Shown piece by piece: positions 48,801-60,800 of a stretch of DNA of 64,000 bases. The stretch lies in assembly GCF_964204645.1 (NCBI RefSeq), contig NC_134026.1, positions 19,176,650-19,240,649 on the forward strand. The letters are read 5' to 3'. This DNA comes from Tubulanus polymorphus. Its lineage: Eukaryota > Nemertea > Palaeonemertea > Tubulaniformes > Tubulanidae. A program made the position numbers and the translations under genes. The stretch's first letter is position 1; every line of letters begins with the position of its first letter. Under the pieces are notes generated by a model that was not told where the DNA came from, made no database searches, and saw only the letters and a program-made list of their open reading frames with translations.

Positions 48801-51800
48801 TGGGCACTAAAAAGGTCATAGGACGGCCATCTTGAGTCCGACCGACCCAATTTTTGTTTCGTTGATGGGCCCTGGGGGGATTCATATATATCCGAAAGAT
48901 CAAGGTAATTGATCGAAGCGTCTTCAAAATTTCCCTCAAAAAGTTCAAAAATGTGTAAAAAGTGCTGATTTTGGCGAACAACAATGGCTGCCAGTCGGCC
49001 ATCTTGATTCTGACAGGGCCAGTTTTTGGGCTGAAGATGTGTCTAGGGTAGATACACGTGTAACCCAAATATCAAGACGTTACCTTGAAGCGTCTTCAAA
49101 ACTTCCCAAAATAACTGGATTCCGTCTACGGACGGACGAACGACGGACGAAAAGTGAACGCAATAGCCCGCTGGGACTAAAGTCCCAAGTGGGCTAAAAA
49201 TGTAATCATCCTTATGACTTGTTTCTATTGGTTTAAAGTGGATAAGGAGGTATCAAGACACTCCTCTAGATTTTGAAGGGCCCTCAGAATAGAATTCCTG
49301 AAATACTGAAATCCAATGAAAACACTTATCACTTTATCCTACAGCGTTACTCGTTTGTACCTTATTTTCAAAATTTGTTTTGGGGATTTAAGGTGACACA
49401 CTGGCTGAGTGAATAGCTTAAGGAATGCTAATTTTGATTCCGAGGAATTATACTATGACGCATTATACATACTTGACCACGCTCAAACTTGTTTCTTCCG
49501 GTTTCAATATTCTCTCTCTTCAGAAGACACCGCTTTCCAGAGTCGCCTCTAGCACCAAATAATTGCAAGTTTACAGAGGCCTCAATCGATGCAGATTCGT
49601 TATCACCAGTGTAAACCTCTACGTAGTACTGATTAACTGAAAATACAAGTGCGATAACTCTTAAGTTTTTCATTTTTCAGCTGCTTTTCTTCACAATCAA
49701 ATCTAAATATACAGGGCCCACTTCCATAGATATCAGTTAGAGTTAAAACAAGTCTATTTGCGATGTTTTAACCATATAGTAAAATCTTGAATCAAAACTG
49801 TGGATCTGCATCTTGGCATAGCATTTGAGAGATACATGTATTTTATGAAACATTTGATGCACATCCTTCCTCAGCGAGATTGGGATTGCTCGCCAGCTTC
49901 AGTTAATAACTTAAATAACTTTTTCAAAGCGTTTGAAAGTCCATTAAAGTGACATTAGACAGAGTATATTTATGCATGTACCGGTACCTTTCAAACGTTC
50001 CTCTTCATTTTCTTTGTCAAGAGCAATTTCCAGATGACCATCATTTTCGTCATCCAAATACATCCACTGATTAACAGTGAATTTAAAGTGTTGGTCATAC
50101 TTCTCTTCATGAAGGTCAACCTAATCGAAGAAACAAAGCGAAAAGAATATTTTCATTTACAAAAATGAGTCAAAGTCATACACACAGTCTATAAAGGGTT
50201 GCAGTTACTTACTGATTCGATGAACCAGGTGCATGGTTTTTCTGGACCTGATAACGCAAAACGCAACTTATACAAAGTACCGACATCTTCTTCAGATATC
50301 ACCTTTATGTAAAAAGGAATTACAATGAGAAAAACTATCATGGCTTCCCTAAATAAATGAACAAATGCATACGAAATGCAAATGTAGGAATAGAAAACAA
50401 CTATTTTCATGTCAACTAAAACTTACATTGAATTCATCTTGCTTGCCATTCTCGAATAAGAATCCTCCATCATCTTCATTCGTAAGGTTAAGTATTTCTG
50501 AGTGAGCCTTATCACCATACATGACCATTGATACATTTGCCTTGACACCAGACCCTTCATCCTTTCCTGTCAGAATTTGAACTTTCCACGAATGACCTGT
50601 AAAATCCACAGAAATATGTGAAACTTATATTTCATCTATAAATCAAATCACTGCATACAACTTCAAAATCCTTTTTATGTACACTTACCTTTTGGGGCCG
50701 GCTCTAAGATGCGTTCAATTAATTGATCATCTTCACCAGCATCCAACCATCGTTTACAGTTAAACATCTTACTCCATTCATCACCTTCTTTCACGACAAC
50801 ATTATCGAGAAACATTCCAGAGCCTATAAAGATATGAGTAAAAACATTTCAATGACAAAGCCTGTTTTCACATATTTCCAGCATCAATAATTTCTTCAGT
50901 CATGACATAGTTGGCAATATCATTCAGAATTGTCAAATGAGTGATGCGAATGAAGCTATGTTAGCCGCACACCCAGTCCCACAGTAACACCTATAAGTCA
51001 AGAGTTGAAATCCATTCATTTCAAATGTCGCGATTCTGGAGTCCAATTTCAACTGTGGAACTAGATCCTGTGCTCTATGCCAGCCAATGAAGGGACCTGT
51101 AATTGCCATTGCCAAAGTTGGAACCCCGAAGCAGAAAATAAGAACGAAAAACTTGTAGCGGTAATGGTGGCGGAGGCAAAAATATTCTGTGTTGATAAAA
51201 GTGATTGCGTATGTATAAAGCTACATGCCCGGCAGTAAATCTATTTCAGCTGGTTAGTAGTAAACTATGGTAAATGAAGGATGTTTTATCATTTCTATCC
51301 AGCATATTTCATCAAACGTTATTGTGAAATCAGTGTATGGATTGTGCGATAAGAATAGAATTTGTTGACTACAACGCTAGACTCAAGCGATTTATACGAG
51401 GTCAGAAAAACATTTCACAAACGAAAATTCGAAAAATTATCTGTCTGTACGTAAGGGACAGGTTAGAAACATTGAAAGAACGCTGAAACCTTGTTTGTTT
51501 TGTATTGACCAGCCAATAGATTTGTGGCCATCATCTTCAAGTACTGACACTGCAGCACCTTGGGTTACTACGATATTCTCAAGAAACCAACCACTACCTA
51601 CAACACATGCGAAAAACATGCATCGTCCCTTGTACTCCTCGATCATTAAGATGCAGGGTGTAATAAGGTCAGGGTTGATAGAAAACATCTATGATTACAC
51701 AAAGTCACCTAACCTGGCTCAGTTCCATCGTGTCCAATTGTCACCTTGTTGACATCGAGTAATGAAACGGCTTCTATTTCAAATTCGTCGACCTGAAACC

Positions 51801-54800
51801 AGATAGATTTTCATTATTGGTAGTGTGTACATCAAGTACAACAGCAGTGTTAGATTTTTCCGACCTATTACACACTGCTAAAATTCATCTTGGACTTCGA
51901 AAAATCCCTTTGTGCATGGGAACCATCAATTTTATACCATGTGATTGTACAGTGAAACTCACTAATGTCACTAAGACCTTAGAGTAATCATTTGATAAAT
52001 GACATAGACGTATACGTACACGTACATGTATACTTATACATATAGATATATACATAAATGACGTACATGACCAGCATGGAACTTGTTTTCGTTGTTTAAC
52101 GATTTCTTCAGGTAGCGTTTTCCTGAGGTTCCACGTTCACCATGGAGAATGATGTACACATTGGCGTCTGTTCCAGCATTATCTACACCGCCAGTAGCCA
52201 CTTGTACGTGATATTTCAAAACTGAAAAGATTTGCAGCGCACTTCACCAAGCATGTAAATTGAGAGAAATAAATCGAAAGAATTCCATTTCAAACAGCTT
52301 TTGCACAACTGGCCCATTATGCTTATATATCTTACCAGGTAAACTATCTTCTTCAGATAAAGTCAATGGTATTTCCGTCCAAGTATCAATCTCATTGTTA
52401 CATTTCAACCAATGATCGTATTCTACAGAGTAAACCTCTTTCGTCACGTTGTTTGTGAAGTTAATTGTGTTTATTTGACATGAATCACTGGCCCATTGAT
52501 CTTCAAATCCTATTCGAGCCTTGAATACTTTCCCAATATTTTCTTGAACAGCGACCTGCAATAAATATATACAGTTATAACACATAAACAAAGGCACTCA
52601 ACCTTGAAGTAAAAGGTTATTCAGACTTAATAATTCTTCTAAGCATGTAACGCACAATCAACCTGAACTTCATGTACATGTACATATGGGCATCCATACA
52701 TCGTGGAAAGTTTCCATAGAACTATTTAGTATGTCTTCATAGGTCATTAGGTCTTTTCAAGAATAATTTGCACACGTATTGATGCATATTTACTGTTATT
52801 AGTTTGTGTGCATACTGGTAAGTTATTTCGCAAATGCAATGAAAATACCTCAAACTGATCCACTCCATCTTTCTGCAGGATATCTTTCACAGTTGATTTT
52901 ACCAAAGGAAGGAGTGCACTTTCACCCTTTTCACCACACAGGACAACGATGACTTGTCCATTGGTACCAGCTTCAGGATCAGAGCCAGTTTGTGTCCAAA
53001 TTAACCATTCACCTTCTAAAAGACCATAAATAAATGTATCTGCTACACCATAATCGATATATGACGTCATGCGCAACAGCGCCAGTAATGAAATCACGCT
53101 TCGTGAGGCCAGGGGGCTTGTGGAAGCGAGTTCGGGAGTGATACTGGACCCCTGGCAAGCGAGGATGCTGCTACACAGGCTTTGGATGAATTTTCCATTG
53201 TCCCAGCTTGATGTGGCCTACTTAGATAAATTCATCAACTAAACATGACAAAATGTATTTCTATAAATCTAACCTTGTGCTGGTTTGTTTATTGGTCGAG
53301 ATTCAGTCAGTTCAATATCTACTTCAGCTTCTTCCTGATCTGCACCAACAGTACTGAAACAACATCCCGGTATCTTTAAAATGTCTTTTTCAAATACAAT
53401 TTAGGCATGTTGGGTTTTACAAAAAGCCTTTGATAAACACAACTGTCCCGCAAATGATTTTGTCAAAATACTGAACCTTAAGGGATCATTCATTTATTAC
53501 GTACGCATTAGGGGAGAGGGAGGGTCAGTGCAATTGCGTACTGTAATGTATATGAAAAAATGGCCGATTATTGGATAGAAAAAGTCAAATTTCATGTGTA
53601 CGTAATAAATGAATGATCCCTAAGGATAAATCATAATTTCTAACATTATAAATGAACATCTAAACTGCACTTACTCTCCATATTTAAAGACAAATTCTTT
53701 GTCAACATTTTCGTCTTTCCATATAATAATCTCTCTTATATACACAGGATCACCAGTTTCCTTCATGAGAACCACACGTTTAAGGTGACCGAGCGCCACA
53801 GCCTCAATGTGATATAAAACACTCTAAAAAATTGAAACATTTTTGATTTGATGGATCCTAATGAATTTGTAATCAAACTAAATTTGTATCATGAGTTACC
53901 TCAATTTCTGTAGTTGTCTTATTGCTTCGATTCTTCTCAGATTCCTTTTGTTGAGCATCTTCGACCTTTCCAGTATCATTTTCATCGTTTTTATTGTCAT
54001 CCTCATTTTTGCTTTCACCTTCAATTGGTTTACTTGCTGCATCTTGTAGATTCTCCTTACTTTCTTTATCTTCTGTTTCAATATCTACGCTATTTTCTGC
54101 CTTGTCTGCTGCCTCACTTTTTTCGTCTCCCTTAATTTCGTTTTCTTTCACTTTGCTATCGTCTTCAGATTTCTCTTCCTCAGTAACCAACACAAGCGGT
54201 CTGTTACCAGTATCACCATACTGACCGAATATGCATAGTTTTAAAGGCGTTGTAGGTATGGCGTTTTCTTTTTCCTCTTCTTTGCCGAACTTGATATACA
54301 CACGATATTTGCGTACTGCAAGAAAACATGCAATTATGTCATAAAGAAACAGAGTGTACCTCCGTTAACCTAGAATCTTTTAATCTTGATTCTCTTGTAG
54401 TTTCTAATAGATTTGCTGTACTTCTACAAAAATTAGGACCAGTTGAATGTCAAATAGCCAGTTAGATATTTGCGCTGAGTATTTGATCACGAGCAACATT
54501 AAATCTAAAACCACAACGGACGTTTTATCAACTCTTAATTAATACTCCTATACATATTTCCGAAAAAAAATTAACTTAAATAACTTATTGAGCTAAATTC
54601 TTTAATCTTAAGATGAGTAGAAACATTCAATGGATATCTGGCGACAGTTTCGAACTTGTCACTAAAGACTGGTCTTAAACTGTTAGATTGCGTAAAGATG
54701 GTTTTTAGACTAGTATTCAATCGAAACCGTGACTGTGCAACTGGCCACTGGTATGTACAATGTATAATATTCAATATCATATAGCTGACATCATAACATG

Positions 54801-57800
54801 CACTAGTGCTAATACGGGTGAATGAAATATTTCAAAGCGTTTGGCTAAATCTGATATACTCACTTGGACGATTATTGAGAGGAAGGTCAAGACTTGACAG
54901 GGCCACTTCTTTAATACTTTTTTCGAATTGTGTCAACCAACAGTCAGCAGAGAACAGATACTCATCCAAGGTAGCTTTGTGAAGCAGTTTTATCTGTAAG
55001 AAATAAGCCGTAATGAAAATTCTGAACTTATTGCCACAAGCAGTTTAACTGCTAACAGGGTATCTTAGAAAATGTGTAACGGAAGCTTTAAGATTAATTA
55101 TTCATTAACTATTGGGGGGGGGGGGTAAGATTGGAGATGGATTTGTACAAAAACCAGAAAAAATATAAGGATTGTCGCATTGTCTATTCATTGTTAAATG
55201 ATCACCTGTATACCTACCTCATCTATATACCAAGATTCCCATTCAGGGGTGTCTTCTTTTGTTAACCTCACTTTAAATATATCACCAACATCACCAACAA
55301 ATGCCTGCTATAAAAGATATCAACCAATAAGAGAGAGTGAAACCACAATCAGCATTATTGAATAAGCAGCTCCGTGATACAGACCTCAAACTCATCCATA
55401 TATCCAGGACGGAAAAGTTCTTCTTGTTCTTGGTTGTCTTCAACAGGTTTGTGGAGAACAATTTCATCACTTTTGCCGTCAACACCGTACACGGTAAGGA
55501 AGGCTTTGTGACCATAAGAAGGCATGGATCCTACATGCGTTTTCACCCAAATCTTATATTCTCCCTCTGAAAATATTAGGCTCCAGGTTCATTTTAGACG
55601 ATGGCTGGGGAAGGACAGAGAAGCACCATATAAAGCAAAATGAATCTACTGCCACTTGGGGATTTGAACCAATTAATAAATTTTTGAAACCAGTAAAAGA
55701 CTAAAATTCAGTCACTTTCGTACACCTCTGAAAATCATAATCTACCTGTAGATTACAATAAAACCAAAACCATTGTGAATGTTGTTCGTTTCCTACTGCT
55801 GTTTAAATCAAATACAAAATAAAGAGACAAATGTCTTACTTTTCTGCACTTCAAGCTCACGTTCGATCAGAGAGTCACCTTGACCTTCATCCAACCATTG
55901 TTTACACGGGAAATACCATTCTAGTATTTCTCCATGTTCTCCAGCTTCAGCCCTAACGATTACTTTATCACAATACCATCCTGCTCCTGATGCATGAAAT
56001 GAATAACATGTAACAAGCTATGAGAATAAGATCGTGTACGGGATTGTAACTGAATCACCAATTTGAGATATCAAGCAAAAAGCACATGATTTCAAAAGTT
56101 CACTGGCATCAACGGATAAAATTCAATTTCAATCGCTTAACATAGGATTTTGACATTGTGTATGCCGTACAACAACATACAACATATCAATTGATATATC
56201 CTGTCTTGTACATTGGTGTCAAACTTACCCGAGCCATCACCATCATGACCGATTACAACTGTCTTCAGGTCCCCTAACAATACTGCATCAAGGTCAAATA
56301 CATCTATGCCACCCAGCTGGAACTTTGATTGATCCATTTTGTTCTTAACTAAAGTTCTTTTACCACTATCGCCATGATCACCATTTAGAGTGATATAGAT
56401 ATTCGCATCTGTATCCGATCCTGGCTCTTTTCCAGTCTGTACCTCAATGACATATGTGATAACTGAAAGAGAAATCAAGGAAAACTAGAGTTTACAAGTG
56501 TCCACCAAGGTCATCAGATTCTAATCTCACTGTGGGTGGATAAGGATAGATCTAATTCTCTAACATTATATCTTATCAGTAAAATCAGCCTCTATACCAT
56601 TTAAATCCCCAGAATCCACAGTTTCATAAAAAAGTTAAGCTTGAAATACAGGATGCGGACCAGAGGGGGTTTGAATCCCCCCTTTTCCGATCAATTTATT
56701 GCTCTTCTTAGTAATCACTGGTGAAAAATTCCACCCAACATTAATCTATGACAAAGGCCAACTGTATTTTTTTATTCAATAATTGCATACTAATGCAACT
56801 AAATTTTCTAAATTTTTTGAGGACTCCTAGACCCGTACAAGCACTTCATGCCTTTGGCACTTGCCGGGCCACCTGCCACAAGACTATTGAGTACCCTCTT
56901 CATTTGAGCTGGATCAGCCTGGATCCCCCTGAAACAGTTTGATTTATATCTGAATTGTTGTCCTCATTGAAAACATAAAGCAATAGCAACTTAACCCAAA
57001 CACAGTTTTAACTTTTTCGTAGAACCAGACAGACCAAGTACTCAGTTGCACTCACTTGATTATAGAGTAAATTTTCATTTTTTTTCAATGTCGTATGGTG
57101 AAATTCTAACCCACAACTGGCTCCTCCTGTGTTGGAAGTACAATGTAGAAACTATTTGATAGACTAACCTGGATATTCTTCTTGTGCCGGTCTGACAACT
57201 GGCAGTTCACGCCAAACATCACAGTCTTCATGAGCCGAAGAGAGCCATCTATTAACGTGGAAAATGACAGTCTCACGATTCACCAAGTCACGCATTTTTA
57301 CCTTCTCGATGTACCACGTTCCCTCAGCAACTTTATTCTCATGACCGATTCTTATTTTGTAAAGTTTTCCAATCTCAGTTCCGAGATCAATCTACAATTA
57401 ATAATTTATTTGAATAGAAATGTGAAAAAAAAGTAATCCATGAAAAGATTGCAAATGTATTATATTTAGGTTGATGTATAGTATCATGTAATTCTAACTA
57501 TTCCTAAGATTTTTCCTGCACATACCAAAGGCTGGACTTAACCTATTCTAATCTTCCAGTCCAAGTTAACAGGAATAGAATGTGCTGGATCTGGATAGCC
57601 AAACTTAAGTTGACTTACTTTGAATTCATCAGTATTTCCAGCCTCAAAGAGTCCTCCATCTGAACCAGTGCCAAGACTAACAGGACCACTGATACCACTA
57701 TCTCCATAAGCATAGAGAATCACTTCATTCTTCATTAAGATATTCTCCTCTTTGCCAGTTGTTACCCATATCTTCCATTCACCCTCTGAATAAATTTAAG

Positions 57801-60800
57801 ATACAAAAACATTGTATGTACTAATCTAAATCCTTTGACTGAATCCAAACATCAAAATTATCATTGAGTGTCGTATTTTATTTCAAATGAACAAATGTTG
57901 GGTACAATGGCAATAAGTTATAAATCAATACGTTTCCATGCCTAACACCCATGAAATTGATGTTTAAAAACATGTCATGGACAAATATTATTAAAGCTTT
58001 ATCTATTTCGTATAATGGTTGAAGTTTTCTCTAGAAGAGTTTGTTCCCACTACCAGCCAAAGATAAAAAGCCAAAAGAAATCTCATCATTGGTAATGGTA
58101 TAGCCTTAGTACGACGTAAGTCAACTACAAGATATATTGAAATGTGTTGAGTAATCTGAAGATTTAATCAAATTTGAGTTAATCATTCTTTGAGCTATGA
58201 TTGTTAATTTTAAGTACGTGATTTTAAGTAAGTAATATTCATTCCTCAAATACCATTAATTCAACACAAAATTTTAACATCAGTATTCACCTTTAGCATC
58301 TTCATTTTCTGCTTCCTCTTCTATAGGGCGTTCTTCTACAAGTAAAACAGAGTTGAAAATTAAAGAGACACGAAAGAACTAAACTGATCATGTTAACATT
58401 AACTCTGAATGTCTGTGATTTGAAAAATACGTAACTTTTCCTTGTTTTAATTCAAAATCATTTTTCAAGTTTTGCTAAGAAAAAAGAGTACAGTAGACTC
58501 TGATTTACTCAGGAGCATTTGGACTGAAAATATTTCTCCCGTCGGGAATCAGAGAAATCAGGAGAATCGCCAAGATTATTTGTAAAATTCACCAACTTCA
58601 GTTCAGAAGTTCCCTGCTAACAAGTAAGAAGGAGTCTACTTCGATTTATCAACAATATCAATTAATCATTTGATGATCAGTGAAAATGGACAAAATCCAT
58701 TAGATATTCATTAACCCTTTCACTGCTGACTAATCAATATCCGAAAGTGCTGGAGATGATTTGAAAATTTTCTTAGATTTTCAGCTCAGTGTGTTGAATA
58801 ACAGGCACACCGCTATATATTGCGTCTACACCATGGTACGGTGTATCATTAGTTACCAATATTTCACTATGTTTGACAGGTGTTGCCATCATTCAATAGA
58901 TAAAAACTAATCAGTGATAACATCAACACGCGATGCAGTGACTACTAGCAAAGTCAATCACCACTTTACACACCGCGCCACAGTGTAGAGGCGCTGAAAG
59001 GGTTAATATGAAAATAAAAGCACATTTTAAGAGCTGCAAAAAGAGATACAGAAACCAAGTTGATTAATTAATGAGTTAGGTCACAGTATTTTAAAAGAAT
59101 CAGCAATAAAATGCAGTTGGTATATCATATGTTATGTTAGCGTATAGTAAAAATAGAATTATTAATAATTGGCCAGAGGAAAATTGAAATGCTGAAAATG
59201 TTCAATAAAGTAATGAATGATAATGGTAGAATACGGTCCTTATCTTAGACAATAAAAGCAATGATTCCCATAAAAGCAAATACATTAGAATAAATTTCAA
59301 CTTTAATTCATATTGAACGAGCCTGTTTATGGGTTCAGTTCATTTAAAAGAGAAGCCTGAAAAAGGAACAATGAAATATAGTGAAATACTAAAGATTATT
59401 ATTCCATACCCTCATCAACCGCTGTAATGCAAAATAAAGATTCATGATTAATAATCAGGTAAAGATGATAACAAAAAATAGACAAAGACTTGATTTCATT
59501 CTGATGATTTTATTTTTCTAAAGTAAAATAACGAGTTTTACAACATTATTTGATTCTAATAGAAGGCATCATTATTGTTACCTGCTACCAATTTTTCTAT
59601 TTCTGGCTCAGCTGTCACTGTTCAATAACGATATAAACAAAAGAAAGACTCGAATTAACTTGATTTTTCTGACAATCACATTCAAGATGTTAAAGCAAAT
59701 CTGAATTGATCGGTGATGGCTTATCCTTAAAACAGCCACAAACGAGATCGCAAATTACCATAGTGATGTACATAGAATTACCGATGAATGAGCTTTCAAG
59801 CTAAAAGGCTTATTGTTAATGAATCAAATCACTTTGTAATTAGATGTCATTTGGGGATTTGATGAGCCATCTTTTCTGGAAGATTCTCTCTAAATGTACC
59901 TGGACGAGGTGAACTTGATTTGTCGTGTGTTTCGAATGCAATGGGAGAAGTTGCTTCATCAATTTGAACTGGTTTTTGCTCAGAGGCCATGTCATTGCAG
60001 ATAGGAGACAAAGCCACGTCATTCGTTTCCAATTCCATAGGCGAAAGCGCAATATCTTGGCTCTCTATCTGATCAGTAACTGTGCTCGAGTCTTCCGTTT
60101 CTATTGAAGGCGAACAGATACCGGTATCATCGGACATGATTTCCTGTATCGGCGATATCGCCGTGTCCTGCATTACCAATTTCATGGGAAGCTGAATGAT
60201 TGAAATTGGTGATACAGATGCATCCTTTGTTTCAAACGTCTGGTTCGGACATGGTGATGTTCCTACATCTTCATATATTATGCTCAAAGGTGACAAATTT
60301 ACGTCGACAAATTGGACAGCATCTTCGTCCATACAACATGGTGACAATCCGATATCTTCAACCGCGATGTAAATAGGGGATGTAGCAATGTCTACAAATT
60401 CCCTACCATCATCTTCGGAGTCAGCTGCATTAAATTCATACATAGAACATTAAAAAACCTCTGATAATATATAAAAAGATTTCAGTCATTTCCATGGATG
60501 TTTTTCATTGTCAGCATGGAAATAACCAACAATATGTCTCAAGGCTCCAACTCCCAAATAAATGTACATGTACAACAAAATACAACAAGGACATTGAAAT
60601 TGACTGATGGGGCCAGAACCATTGACCGAGTATGTGTGCTGAGAATTTCAATAGAATTTATAGAGAAGTTCACTTCACCAGATTAGCTTGGGATAATCAA
60701 TCTTAAAATTTCAAAATTCTACCAAAAATTGATAGACTGGCCAAATTCCAAATGTTTATGTACATCATGCATCCATTAACCTCAATTTACCTTTATTTGC

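Noticed and set aside
48619-49068. 149-codon minus-strand frame
   Set aside because: Falls wholly within the tail of the dispersed composite repeat and shows no known protein family.
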